Of a stretch of 64,000 nt of DNA, positions 13,501-27,189 are shown piece after piece. The DNA lies in assembly GCA_002104945.1 (NCBI GenBank), contig MCFH01000001.1, forward strand, positions 682,001 through 746,000, written 5' to 3'. Under the pieces are notes generated by a model. It was not told the origin of the DNA. It made no database searches and saw nothing but the letters and a program-made list of their open reading frames with translations. Each line of letters opens with the position of its first letter. Position 1 is the stretch's first letter. The stretch comes from Piromyces finnis. Taxonomy: Eukaryota > Neocallimastigomycota > Neocallimastigomycetes > Neocallimastigales > Neocallimastigaceae. The position numbers and the translations under genes were made by a program.

Positions 13501-15143
13501 AACCAATTAATGGTGCTATTTTCATTTTCAATCCAAGAACTGGTCAATTATTCCTTAAGATTATTCATACTAGTGTATGGGCAGGTCAAAAGCGTTTAGG
13601 TCAACTTGCCAAATGGAAGACAGCTGAAGAAGTTGCAGCTCTTATTCGTTCTTTACCAGTTGAAGAACAACCAAAACAAATTATTGTTACTCGTAAGGGT
13701 ATGTTAGATCCACTTGAAGTTCACTTACTCGATTTCCCTAACATTGTTATTAAGGGTAGTGAATTACAACTTCCATTCCAAGCTTGCTTAAAGATTGAAA
13801 AGTTTGGTGATTTAATCTTAAAGGCTATTGAACCACAAATGGTACTCTTTAACTTGTATGATGATTGGTTAAAGACTGTTAGTAGTCATACAGCTTTCTC
13901 TCGTTTAATTATGATTCTTCGTTCACTTCATATTAATAATGAAAAGACCAAAATTATTTTAAGACCAGATAAGAATACTGTCACAGAACCACACCACATT
14001 TGGCCAACTCTTACTGATGATGAATGGATTACACTTGAAAATAAACTTAAAGATCTTATTCTTGGTGATTATGGTAAGAAGAATAATGTAAATGTTGCCA
14101 GTTTGACTGCTCCAGAAATTCGTGATATTATTTTAGGTATGGAAATTTCAGCCCCAAGTTTACAAAGACAACAAATTGTTGAAATCGATAAGCAAAACAA
14201 AGAACAAAGTCAACTTACTGCTGTCACCACTAAGACTCAAAATATTCATGGTGATGAAATGATTGTTACTACTACATCTAATTATGAATCACAAACCTTC
14301 TCATCTAAGACTGAATGGAGAGTTCGTGCTATTTCCAGTACTAATTTACATCTTAGAACTAACCACATTTATGTTGATTCTGATGATATTAAAGAAACAG
14401 GTTACACTTATATTTTACCAAAGAATATATTGAAGAAGTTTATTTGCATTAGTGATTTAAGAACTCAAATTGCTGGTTATCTTTATGGTGTCAGTCCACC
14501 AGACAATGCTCAAGTTAAGGAAATTAGATGTATTGTTTTAGTTCCACAATGGGGTACTCATCAACAAGTTCATTTACCATCTCAAATACCTGAACATGAA
14601 TATTTAAGAAACTTGGAGCCATTAGGTTGGATTCATACTCAGCCAGCACTTTTACCACAACTTAGTCCAATTGATGTATCCATTCATTCTAAGATTATGG
14701 CTGAAAACAAATCATGGAATGGTGAAAAGACTGTTATTATTACTTGTAGTTTCACTCCAGGTTCATGTTCATTAACTGCTTATAAGGTTACTCCAGCTGG
14801 TTATGAATGGGGACGTAATAATAAGGATAATACAGCAAACCCAGCTGGATACTTACCATCACACTATGAAAAGGTACAAATGTTATTAAGTGATCGTTTC
14901 CTTGGTTTCTTCATGGTACCAGAACCAGATGGTATTTGGAATTATCACTTTATGGGTGCTAAACATAGAACTGAAATGAAATATACATTACAACTTGATA
15001 CACCAAAGAGCTTCTTTGATGAATGCCATCGTCCAAGTCACTTCTTAAACTTTTCTGGATTAGAAAGTGATGGCTTTACAAATGTTGGATCTGGTGTTGC
15101 TGAAATGAATCAAGAAGTTGATATTGAAGATGAATTTGCTTAA
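7520..15143 (+). CDS. PRP8: Pre-mRNA-processing-splicing factor 8, spliceosome core scaffold
   Basis: Four exons: 7520-7909, 8079-8250, 8391-9741, 9935-15143, giving 2373 aa (human 2335). Prp8 is the U5 snRNP scaffold that cradles the catalytic RNA of both the major and the minor spliceosome. Order seen: a Pro-rich N-terminus; the conserved N-terminal block ([19 protein letters not shown]); the U5-binding and central region ([20 protein letters not shown]); the reverse-transcriptase-like, endonuclease-like and RNase H-like domains ([39 protein letters not shown]-type block); then a Jab1/MPN domain from about residue 2120 ([19 protein letters not shown]). It ends in an acidic tail, DIEDEFA. 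Phases agree at every junction (for example [13 protein letters not shown]). No intein is present. The last exon is 5.2 kb without an intron, while the first three introns are 140-193 nt. Confidence 0.98.
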
Positions 15144-16433
15144 GTTATGATGTGGCAGCAAATTCATTTAACAATTGTATTCGTATAAACCATATACATC
15201 TTTTTTTTTTTTTTAAAAAAAAAAAAAAAACAACCAAAAAATCATTTGAATAATTTATTAAAATTTCGAATATATATAATTTTTATTAAGCAATTATTTA
15301 CCATATAAAAAAAAAAATGTAATATTTAGTAATATATATAATATAATTTTTTTTTATTTTTCTTAATATAATATTTCTTTTAATATATAATTTTTTTTTA
15401 AATAAACATATAATATACATAAAAAAAGGTGTCTTTTTTTTTTTTTTTTATAATATTTAGTGTTTTTTTTTTTTCTTAATAAAAAGTAATATTATTAAAT
15501 ATACATATATTTATTTATTTTCTATAAAATAGAGTTATAATTAATATCATAATCAAATTATATCAAGTCCAATAATATATAAATATATAAAATAATTATT
15601 CATTCCCAATTTTTATTATGAGAACAAAAGTAATTGTAGTAAATAGTATTTCGTAGAAATTTACGGTTTCTTAAAGATTCAAAGATGTTTTTTTTTTTTT
15701 TTTTTTTTTTTATAATATTTAACCACATAATCTATTTCATAGCAATAGGTATGATTCATTTATGGGAAGACCATTAAAACAATAGTATAAAAATATTTTT
15801 TGAAATGTCTATAATAAATTAAAATAGGATTAAAACAAATTAAACCCTCATGCAAAATGAAGATATTAATATATGAATAATAAATCTTAAAATTTTTATG
15901 TCAAAGGTTTTATTATAAATTAAAATTATACATATTATCATAGATAAAAATGAAAAAAACAAAATAATCATTAAAACTTAATTTCTTATTAATTATATTT
16001 ATTTTATTATTATTATTTTTTTTTTGTTATTATTATTTTTTATTATTATTATTTCATTTTATAAAAAATATTGAGATTAATATAGCTTATACTTTTTTTT
16101 TTTTTTAATTAATGATAAAAAGTTGTCTCATTGATATAATCAAGAATATATTATATATAATCTAGAAAATATTTAAAAAAGAAAAAAAAAATAAATATAT
16201 ATATATATATATATAATATAGAATATATGATTCATTAATATAATTATTAGATATTCTTATCAAATATAAAATATAATAGATTTGGAACAGGTCAAATAAC
16301 AAATTTATATTATTCAATACATAAAGTATTAATAAAAGTAATTTAATTCAAAAATTTATATATATATAAAAAGAAACAAAGAATAATAACAAATATACTA
16401 AAAGGAAAAGGGAGATAAAAAAAAAAAAAAAAG
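15144..16433. other. AT-rich intergenic region
   Basis: This 1.3 kb stretch lies between PRP8 and the PH-CLU gene, both on the plus strand. It has many homopolymer runs, including about 22 T at 15688-15710. A slightly GC-richer patch (about 15600-15688) has a short AGTAAAT/ATTTAC hairpin just before that T run. No ORF is convincing. Confidence 0.45.
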
Positions 16434-19400
16434 ATGATATCAGGACCAGTGAATACTGGAAAAAGAGTAGCGAAACAAGGATGGGTTTATAAAAAGGGAG
16501 GAAATCATTTTTTGTCAAAATGGCGTTTGAAATGGTTTGTTTTATTTGATAAACCAATTGTAGAACTTCATATATACGATAAACGTGATCACGCGGTACA
16601 AGCAACACATCCAAAACATTTAATCAATCCAGAAAATACAATTATTGAAGTTCCTAATGAAACTATAAATTTAAGTAAAGGTCTTTTAAGAAAATCAGAA
16701 AAAATATTACCTTTTATTATCATTACTAAGAATAAAAAAGTAATAATAAAACAAATATCTTTTATTTATTTTTATTAAAAAAAATGATAATGTATATTAT
16801 AACAAACTTCATATAAATTAATAATATTATAATATTAAATGTTAATCATGGAAACACTATTATTATTATTATTATTTTTTTTTGTTTTTATTAATCTTTA
16901 TTTAAACTATTGTATTATATATTACTAATTTTTCAATTAAAAAAAAATGATATATAAATTCATTGACAACAATAATAAATAAATATGGTAAAAAAAGTAT
17001 TATTTTGCTGGACAAACCAAGTTAGATCGTGAAGAATGGATTAAGGTTCTTCAGAATTCCAGTGCATCCACTGTTGTTACTTCAAAAGCTAATAAAGTTG
17101 GAGATGATGAAGAATTATATTCAGTATATTCAGAAGATACTGCTTCGTCATTTTCCGGATCAGCTTATTCTCAAAGTTATGTTTCAGGAAATGAAGCTGA
17201 AAATGGATATACATCTGTTAGCGTTTTGGTAAAGATTATATAAAAAAAATTTTTTAATTATATTTTATTTCGTATTCCATTTTATGAATTATTTAAGACT
17301 TTTAAAGAAATAATAATAATATATATATTATAATATATATTTATTATTATCATAACTAATAAATTTAAATAAATATTAATTATTTAATAGTCTATTGGTG
17401 ATACATCTATTTTAACGTCAGATGAGTTGAATCATTTAAATAGACCAGATGCACATCTTATTACCGCGTAAATAGTATTTTTTTATTGTTAATTCTAATA
17501 CTAAAAAAAAAAAACTAGTTTAACAAATATGAATTAGATAAAAGTATAACAGTAATAGAATTAAAAAAATTTTTATATAATATAAATAATATATATCATT
17601 TTTTAGAGCTCAAAGAATGGATGATTTTAGAAAAAAACAAGGTTAATAATTAGTTTATTATTCATTTATTATTAAACATTTCTAAAAATAATCATATAGA
17701 ATATTTTTAATATATATTTGATGACTATTATTAAAATGGTTATAAAATATTAACTCTAAAATAAATAGAATCAAGCAATTCTCCAAAATCTAAAGACTTT
17801 TTAAATCCAGGAGGTACAAATCGTATATTTATAAATATCAATTTTTCCTTTAATAATATTTCTAAATAATTATATATATAGATAAATGGAATGAAAAGTA
17901 TCAACAATTAATTTCAATAACTGATAATGATAGGGATAATACATTTTTACAAAAGAGTAGGTTTTTTTTTAATATAATTAATAATGCTATTTTTAATTGC
18001 AATAAAATATACATAGTATATTTAATAAATCTAAAGTATAAGATTTGCAAATTTTTTTAAAAAAAGAAAAATATTAAAAATAAAATTAATAAAATACAAT
18101 TATTTTTTTTATCATATATGAAAAAAAATTAATGCATTTTAAAAAAGATATTAAGATTTGTGAATTAGTTGGTGCCTTCCAAGAAGCTTCCCAATACTAT
18201 GGAAGAAAAATTATTGATGAATTACATTCATCATCAAATAATTCTGATTCAATTGATTCATCGCCAAAAAAATATTTATATGGGGAAATATTTTTCCAAT
18301 TTGCTACTGACTATGAAAGTAAATGAAAAAAAAATATACATATTAATATATTTTTTTTAAAATTATTTTTATAGTAATATTTTTATAAAATTTAAAATAA
18401 AAATTTTGATTTTAAGTAATATTAAAATAACCTGATTTTTATTTATTTATTAAATAATGAATAAATATTTTTTTTTTAAAATTAAAAAAAAAAGATGAAG
18501 ATATTAATGTTATTAATGCTGAAGTATCCAAAACAAATCAAGAATTAAAAGCAATAAATGCTATCAATAAATTAAAATCTGATGTATGTACAGCATTATT
18601 TTGTCTTGTTGACTATAAAGGATTCCGTTTAGTTGCTTGTGCATTAATGCCATTGGACGAAAACGTATATATATATAATATTCCCATCTATATTAATATA
18701 TAATTTTAATTTATTCTTTCAAATAATATGAAGATCAAGAATATACAAAAACAAAAAAGAAAATTAAATAAAAAATTTTTTTTTATACTTTATCATTAAA
18801 TATTTTAATTAGAACTCACTTTTATTTGATTTAACGTCAGAGGAACATAAAATAGATAACAATGCAATTTGCATGATTAACGAAATTGGAAATAAATTAA
18901 ACTTGAAAGATCATATCCTTTTTTTCATATATATTTTTTAAATATTGGATTATATAAAATAATATACTTTATATATTTTATTTTATATTATTTTCAATTT
19001 ATATTATAAATATTAATTGTTAATAGTCCTTAATAAATATTTACATCAAGTTATTCTAGACGATAGTCAAAGAATTACTATTAATCTTTCTGGAACTGTT
19101 GAAGTAAATAATATAATTGATTTTTTTTCTGTTAAAAATATTATTAATTCTTTACAAATTGTATTCCTTATTATTAATTCAATCTTTTTTTTTTTTTTTA
19201 AAAAAAATAGGTTTATTATAGCCAACCAACCAACAAATTTTACTTTTTGAATTTATGTGATGTTTTCCCAGTGGATTGTGATAATATAGATGACTTAGAT
19301 AATATTAATGTTCAAAATCGATTAAGACCAGAATTTATTAAAACGCATAAGGCTCAACTTTGTTCTGATGTATTTTCAGAATTTCAAATGAATAAGAAAG

Positions 19401-22025
19401 AAGTTGATGGTTTTGAAGCAGATTTAGTTGAAGCTGGTAGTTACTTGAAAGATGTTATTATTCCTCAATTTGTTAGTCAATTAGATGATTTACAAATAAT
19501 ACCATTGGATAGTGAAGAATTTACGAATACAATTCATGAAAATGGAATTAATGTTAGATATTTAGGTAATTAAAAAAAAAAAAATTTTTTTTATTTGGCT
19601 TTGGTGTTGGTTTTGGTGTGTGTGGAAAGTTGAATTCTAAATAAATAAAAATATATAATAATTATTAAAAATTATTCATTTTTTTTCTATTTCATATCAT
19701 AATTTTATTTATTTTTTTTTATGGAAAAATAGGTTTAATCGCAAAACTTACAAAATTACCATATATTAGAGATTTCTGTTATTCTGAAATGGTTGCAAGA
19801 ACTTGTAAACACATATTTAATGATAAATTAAGAAAAATAGTTTATCATTTCAAGAGTATTGAAGCTTCAAAAATTGATGAAGAAATTCAAACATTTATAA
19901 TTAATTTATTCCAAACTGTTCTTGGAAATAGTCCAAAAGCTAAAAATGTAAATTATATTATTAATAAATAATTATTTATAGTACTTTATATATATATATA
20001 TATTATATAGAGATGTCCTAATTTCAAGGATAGATAGATGATTTTTATTTTTTTTCTAAAATATTCCTATTAATCAGTTTTTTTTATCCCTTTATATTAA
20101 TAATACATACATATATTCATACATTAGTTCTGGAAAGAAAATATTGAAGATATGGTCAATAAAAAATTTAATAGCAAATTAGATTATCAAGCTTTTCAAA
20201 ATATGCATAAACCAATGCTTTTTATGAGCATGCAATATCATGTATATATTTATATATTTATATTTATATTTTTTAAACTTTATTTTCCTCTAATTTTTAT
20301 AAATCAAATTTCTAATTCTACTTATTTTACTATAATATTCTATATTTATAAAAAAAATGATGATATTGTATAAAATATAAAATGTTTTTTTTTTTCTTTA
20401 AAAAAGTGTGGAGTTATTTTTGAAGATACAACAGATTATGATTTCAAACTTCCTAATCCATTTTCAAAGGAGAATTTTATTGGATTTAGTTCAAAGGTAA
20501 AGACCGTTAATGCTAATTTTGAAGTAGCCGAAAGATTATCCGTAGAAGAAAAGGAAGTCTATGATTTAGGTATTCATTTTTCATCCCTCGGTAGTAAATT
20601 AAAGCTTTCTAAAAATAATAAGACAGCGATGAGATTCCTAGGATTAGCTAAATATTATAATAGTATAGGAAAGTATGAAGAAGCCAAGATTTATGGTAAT
20701 TCCGCTTTAAATTTAGTTCATAAGAATCATGCCTATTACGCATTAATTTTAGAATGTTTAATGGAAACTTGCTTTATGCATTCAGAATTCGTGGATATTG
20801 AAACTACAAATAATAATGAAAATTCCGAAAATACCAATAATTTAGAGAATGGTGAACAAAACCTTCAAGATCCGGAACAAGAACAAACGACTACTACGAT
20901 TGAACATACAAATAAAACCTCTAGAGGATATGCTGTTGATGAAAATGTTTTAGATTTATATAATGAAGCTCTTGATGCCATTAGATTCCATTTAAGTGAA
21001 GATCATATTTATTATATTAATATACATAGTAAATTATCTGAATTATATGTTAAATGTGAAGATTATGAACATGGTTATGAAGTTCATAATGAATGTTTAG
21101 AAGCAGCATATAAATTATTAGGAAAGAATCATCAATTAACTGCAAAACATGTTTCAAAGGTAAAATTTAAAAAAAAAAATTTTTTTATAAAATTATATTC
21201 AATATCATAATATGTATCTATCCATATACTTTATAAGAATCTTTTTTTTTTTTTTTTTAATACTTTTCCCTTTAATTTTATTTAATAAAAAATAATATTA
21301 ATATGCTATATATATTTTTCTTTATTTCATTAAAAAAATATTTTTATTTAAAGGTTGGAAATTATTTACTAACCTTAAAGAGAACAGATGAAGCAATACA
21401 AAAGTATTTAGAAGCTATTCAAATATTTGAAGGCATTGGAACGGATGTAAATATTGAAGTTATATCTATTATTCATCATTCCATTGCTGATGCCTATTTC
21501 CAAAAAGATGATGTTGACAATGCTATTGTTCATAGTATGGAAGCCAGAAAATTAAAAGAAAAATGTTTTGGACAATATCATCCTCAAACCGTAAATACAT
21601 ATCGTCAATTAGCCAAACTTGTATTAGCTAATTATACCAATTATCAAGGAGTTATCACTCCACAAATCAAAAAAAGTATTGAAATTGCTATCAATTGTTA
21701 CGAACGTGTATTTAAATATCTTAAATCCAGAAAAGATTTTGGTAAACAAAATGTAGCCTTATTAACTTTAATTAGAACCTTGATTGGATTAAAATTTAAA
21801 CTTTTCAATACCCGTCAAAGAGAAATTTTAAGAAATGTTCGTCAAAGTGATAAAGTTTATTCTCAAGAATCCGTAAGAGATGTTATATTGAAATTAGTTC
21901 ATTTGACTCCTGTAATAGTTATTGATGAAATATTACAAAAACTAGAAGATAAAGATGAAAGTAGTATTAATGAATTAGGTATTATTGTTCAAATTGCTGA
22001 ATCGGAAGATATTACATTTGCTTAG
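16434..22025 (+). CDS. PH-domain, CLU-domain and TPR protein (clustered-mitochondria family relative)
   Basis: Fifteen exons: 16434-16739, 16998-17228, 17391-17467, 17607-17641, 17769-17813, 17882-17956, 18148-18318, 18495-18664, 18813-18912, 19045-19103, 19211-19565, 19733-19947, 20128-20241, 20407-21159, 21354-22025. The model closes in frame at 1125 aa. Residues about 14-125 form a PH domain (QGWVYKKGG, SKWRLKWFVLF, C-terminal helix REEWIKVLQ). A Ser/Asn-rich linker follows. Residues about 300-650 match the CLU/Tif31 core (ALFCLVDYKGFRLVACALMP, FIKTHKAQL, HENGINVRYLGLIAKL, YSEMVARTCKHIF). TPR helices follow at about 700-1000 (AKYYNSIGKYEEAKIYGNSA, DDVDNAIVHSMEARKLKE). CLU proteins bind mRNAs for mitochondrial proteins and control organelle positioning. 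The PH domain suggests membrane targeting. Intron 9 is U12-type, listed separately. Function here is family inference. Confidence 0.88.
18913..19044 (+). other. U12-type AT-AC intron inside the PH-CLU gene
   Basis: This is a 132-nt intron. The 5' splice site is ATATCCTT, the exact minor-spliceosome consensus. A branch-point element TCCTTAAT lies at 19027-19034 and the 3' end is AC at 19043-19044, about 11 nt beyond the branch A. Splicing here joins GAT C with AT CAA GTT and keeps the frame (KDH-QVILDD). Between the coding segment and the next exon there is no GT that could serve as a donor, so a GT-AG alternative is not available. Confidence 0.85.
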
Positions 22026-22378
22026 ATTAATCTAAACAATAATAATTAAAAAACAAAAACGAAAACACATAGATATATATAAAAAACATAAACAAAAACA
22101 AATATATATATAAAGCAAGTATCAACAACAAAAAAGCAAGACTTTATTTTTTTTTTTTTTATATTTTTTTATCATTCAAAAAAATGTTTAAATTTTTTAT
22201 TTTTTAAAATATGTATTTCAACAAATATAAATATATTATATACATATATATATACATATATATTTTTTTTATTAAAGATAAAATACATTTATATTTAGTA
22301 AAAATAAAATAAAATATTATTAATAATATATGCTATTATTATAAATAATTATGAGTATTGTAAAGTTTTATTAAAAAA

Positions 22379-22382
<4 letters not shown>
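22026..22382. other. AT-rich region between the PH-CLU gene and the retrotransposon tail
   Basis: These 357 bases hold A/T runs and AT microsatellites and probably include the 3' UTR of the PH-CLU gene. The retrotransposon poly(A) tail abuts the right edge. I see nothing else. Confidence 0.5.
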
Positions 22383-22432
<50 letters not shown>

Positions 22433-22659
22433 GGCATCAAATATTTTAAACTTTATTATTGATTTAATTAAAATTATAATACATGTAATAAAAAAATTAA
22501 ATATAAAAAAAAAATATGTTTAAATAAACACAAATGAATAAAAATTGGGTATAATGTATTCTAGTAATTTTAATTAAAGTAAGAAAGCCACTATCATACT
22601 AAAGTATAATAATTGTATTTGACTTCCAATGGGACACCGAGCCAAAGATCAAAATTTTG

Positions 22660-25600
22660 TCATGGAACAAAATTATGATCTCCATTGGTTGCGCTGGCCC
22701 TCCTGGCCTGTCTTACTGTTTCTTCAGCATTGACGCTCTTGGATGTTGCTTCAAACCTTTTGAACATTGTCCATTGCTGGCCAATAGCAAAAGGCATGAT
22801 TTTGGTTAGAAGTTCCGCGGTTACCGTCAAGAATGGTGTTCCTTCGTTAGTACCAGATTGAATCTGACGCTTACAAAGTTCTTTCCATTTCCTTGAATTG
22901 TAATTAATATTGTTAAAACTTCTTCCCCCAAGAAGGAATTTAAATATTTTACTGCACACACTAGAATAATCATACACATTAATATTCACCGGATTATTAG
23001 AACTATTACTATCATTAACTAAATTACTATCTAAATTAGAATTATTATCTTTACTATTGTTATTATTACTATTGTTATTATTACTGTTACTACTATTGTT
23101 ATTATTACTATTGTTATTATTACTATTGTTACTATTACTATTGTTATTACTACTATTGTTACTATTACTATTAATGTTATTGCTATCTCTACTGATATTA
23201 ACATTTTCATTATTATTGATAGGACTATTGGAATTACGTTGACTGAAAAAATTTAATAGCTGGACTATGGAATCATAATGTTTAATACGGATATCTCTAA
23301 ATGTTGGACAATCTAATAACCAATGTTTAATACTTTGATCTCCACACTTGCAACATGGACAGTAGTTAGGACAAACTGGATCAACAAATTTAGCAGCTTT
23401 GGCAACTCTAGCATCCAACTTGTATCCGCTTCTTGCTTTCAAGAGCCAGTAGAAGCCATAGGCAAACTCTGGGTACTCATAACATAATTTGATAAAATCT
23501 TTAGTTTCAATAAATTTATTATCATCATAATATTGCGCTTTGATTGAATTCCCTTTGAGATCTTTCCAATAAAAGTTTTTAACTGCTTTAACATCTCCAT
23601 GTTTCTTTAATTTTTTATCAAGTGTCCTACTTGATTTGCACTACGTGTATTTTCTAAATTTAGGAATGTAATTGACAAGGTATGAGATAATACAATTTGA
23701 GTTTTTCCATTTGTTAAAACATCTAACCTGAGCTAACGCACATTTGGCTGACAATGGAGGAATATTCAAATCTTTTGAGATAGAGTATAAAGACATAAAC
23801 GATACAGCTTTATGAACTCCGGCAATCCATCGTATTCCTTTGTTAACATGCTTCTGAGCAATCCTAGACCTAGCTTTGTTGGATCCAAGTAATGGTGCAA
23901 AGTATGAAACTCTGCTAATCACTTGTGAGTTAAGTACTAGCTTTTTGAAGGGAATAGGAATATTAGGATTTCTTAAGAATTTACTGACTGAAAAAAGTCC
24001 TTTCAAAACCTTGTTATTAAGAGCTTTAATTACTGGTTTAAGGGACAGATTCTTATCAAATGGAACACCAAGATAAGTATAACAATCAGTAGTTGGAATG
24101 GGTTGTCCTGCTAAGTAAAATGTTGGATCTCTCTTGTTCTGATTTTCTATTGATTCAGGACGAATCACCATCGTTGAACATTTCTGGATACCAAATTCCA
24201 TTTCATTATACAAGGCCCATTCATTAACTCTTCTAAGCATCTTTTTTAAGCATCCTCTTGTTGGAGCACAAATAACTATATCATCTGCAAAAAGTCCACC
24301 ACAGCATCGAGTGTCACCTAAACTGACTCCGAGATCTTCGCACTCTTTAAATATATCATTAATAAAGAGATTAAAGAGAATAGGAGAAAGAGGGCATCCT
24401 TGACGGACTCCTTTCTTCACATCAAAAGATTTCGAGAATTGTCCATCTAATTTGACATTAGCCTTAGATGTTAAATATAAATTTTTGATGAATTGTAAAC
24501 TCTTACCTCGGATTCCTAAACAATCTAATTTATGGAGAATATTACCGATTGGGACTGAATCGTATGCTTTCCTGAGATCTAAAAAGGCCAAATATGTCTC
24601 TTTATTATCTAATTGACGTCTACGGCATATTTCTTGGATTGAGATGAAAAGACTGATACTTTCTTCCTTTTTTCGAAAACCAAATTGTTCAGGTCTAATG
24701 AAATTATTCTTTAAACCATATTCTGAGATTCTAGTGGTGACAATTTTGGAAATCAACTTAATGCCATTATTGATAAGTGATATACCTCGATAGTTATCAC
24801 AATCTGTCAAATCTCCCTTCTTAGGAATAGAAACAATACTGGATTCATTCCATGAGTTGGGGAAGTCTCCATCCCAAATACGGTTGAATAATTTAAGAAT
24901 AAAATTTAAACCATGAGCATCATTATCTGAAGTGGTATTACCAGAAGAATTATTATCTGTAGCATTATTAGAATCATTACTTGATGGAATTAATGCTTTG
25001 TAAAATTCAATTGGAATACCATCCGGACCTGATGCTTTATAATTTGGAGTAGTGAGGATAGCTGACTTGACTTCATCAATACTAATATCTTGGTTGATAT
25101 CCCACTCATCAAGCATAGGAAGTGAAAAACGTTTATTCGTTGGTTCTTCATACCAATGCTCTAAATCAAGACTTACACCACTTGGATCTGATGCAAGCTT
25201 TTCGAAATGATCATGCCACACATCTAGTTGTTCTTCCGTAGCAACAACTAATTCTCCATTTTTATTTTTAATTGGTTGAGCAATAAAGAAAGAATCTTTT
25301 CCAATTTTTGCAGTTTTCTTGATCCATTTCCAGGCCTTCTTAGGATTATGACTCTTCATATACTCACATCCTGTTTTAATCCAATGAAGATATTCTTGTT
25401 TCCTAAATTCATTACATCTTTTGTGGATGTAATCAATGAGCTTACGGTAGATTTTAATTCTTTTAATAAATTCATCTATATCATAAATTCTTTCTTTTTT
25501 AAATCTCTTATACAACTTCATTTTGATTTTTTGAAGATTAAAAATTTGTTGTGAAATATGAAATGAAGACTTTATAACATTATTTGCTGAGGTAATACTG

Positions 25601-27189
25601 AGCTCGTCTGCAATTGAAAAAGCAGTTGAAGTAAACTCTTTGGAAAGTTCATCTGTAGAAACATTAGGATCGTTGAATTTTGCTGAAAGAATTTGGAATT
25701 TATTATGACTAAGAATAGATTCCTTTTCCTCAATACATTTTAATCTATTCCATTTCAGAATTTTCTTAGGAACATTAAAGTCATTAGAAAAATCTTCCAT
25801 AGGAATAATTTTACCATTAATAAGAAGTGGCTTATGGTCTGATACAGGATAAAAATTATTTATAAATGATCCTGAGTGAATAAGATCTTTCATCTTCGAA
25901 TTGATAAGAGCATGGTCAATGTCGGAAGATTGATCACCTCGAGTCCAAGAGATAGTAGACCCTCTAAGCGGAAGAATTTCCCAATCTCCTAATCCATTAG
26001 TTGATAACCAGTTGGATAATTTTACTTTAGACATATTAAAATCACCAACAAGAATCGATGGATGGGATGAATGAGTTTGTAACCACAAGCGAGCTTCTAA
26101 CTTTGCATGATCAACATAGATGTTGTGATGACTATGAGGCATATAAACATTTCCAATCGAGCATTTGAATCTATTCCAGAGACTAAAAGTATAAATAGAA
26201 ATAATATACTTTCCAGAGAAGTTTTCAAGTGAAGCTTGACACGAATTGTGAAAACCTAAATATAAACCTCTCATTCCCGGAACTGATTCGTCAGCTTTCT
26301 TGAAAAAGTGTCTATAGTTTCGCAAAGTAACACGACAAGGATAATCTGTATTCGATCCAGAACCATTACCAGTTTCTTGGAAACATAAAAATAATGGTTT
26401 GAAAATAGCTGTGAAATAGCTAATACTATCTCTCTTTTCGTGATTCCACCCATTGGTGTTCCAACTAAGACAAAAAGAAAAGTTATCAGGCTTGTTGGAT
26501 GAGGAAGAATCGTTGCTATTATTATTATTATTAAAGTCATCGTTATTAATGGATGATGCATCAGAGGAATAAGTAGAACTATTATTAGATGGCTGTGAAA
26601 CTGAAGAACTATCAACTATTGAACTGTTATCAGAGTTGATAGAGCTATTAGAATTAATTGTTGAATGTTGAGATTGAAATTGTGTTTGCTGTAGATCTGG
26701 AATATTTTCATGATGGGAAACTTGTTGAAGATCTTGTTGAAGATCTTGTTGAAGATCGGATTGTTGATGAGATTGTTGAACTGATTGTTGAAATGATTGT
26801 TGAATAGAATGTTGATGTTTATTAGAAACTAAAATTTTACGTTTGAGAGTGGAAAAAGTGTATTTGTGATTCCTTCTACTACGAGCTGAAAAGGAAATTG
26901 AGGTAACTGAAAGTTTCTTCTTTAACATGTGTAAGATTTTAATACAATCTTTCGATGAACCATGAACCTTGACTAAGAAAAAGTGATAATTGAAAGTCTG
27001 AAAATATTTAACACTAATAACTGAATTAAATTTATCTTCTAGAATAACCTCGAGTTTTTCCCATAGCATATTTACTGACCATGATCGAATACCACGGATA
27101 AAGAAGGAGCGAATATCATCTAAGGGGATACCATAAGACCGGGTACCACGTCTGATATAATTCTTATCTTTAATATAAAGGACTGACAT
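22660..27189 (-). pseudogene. LINE polyprotein: AP-type endonuclease, reverse transcriptase, CCHC finger; one amber stop
   Basis: A single frame runs from ATG 27189 to the stop at 22660 (1509 codons), interrupted only by one TAG at 23643-23641 (codon 1183). Residues 1-120 are basic and unassigned; 125-235 are Gln- then Ser/Asn-rich. At 237-457 lies an exonuclease-endonuclease-phosphatase domain (SWNTNG, CFQETG, VGDFNMSK, SDIDHALI, SDHKP). At about 780-1040 lies the RT: SIPKKGD, NYRGISL, motif A AFLDLRKAYD (D871), GVRQGCPLSP, and catalytic FADD at 967-970. After the TAG the same frame continues (GFYWLLKARSGYKLD) into a zinc knuckle, C-x2-C-x6-H-x4-C, and a long Asn/Ser run. No RNase H is seen. 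All catalytic motifs are intact, so the TAG looks recent and would remove only the finger and tail. Confidence 0.9.

Noticed and set aside
19017-19250. Ordinary GT-AG splicing with the AG at 19025-19026
   Set aside because: It would need a GT donor after the coding segment ending near 18912. None exists there, whereas the U12 signals fit exactly and keep the frame.
23057-23242. Poly-leucine plus-strand ORF
   Set aside because: It is the shadow of the Asn/Ser repeat in the LINE polyprotein on the other strand.
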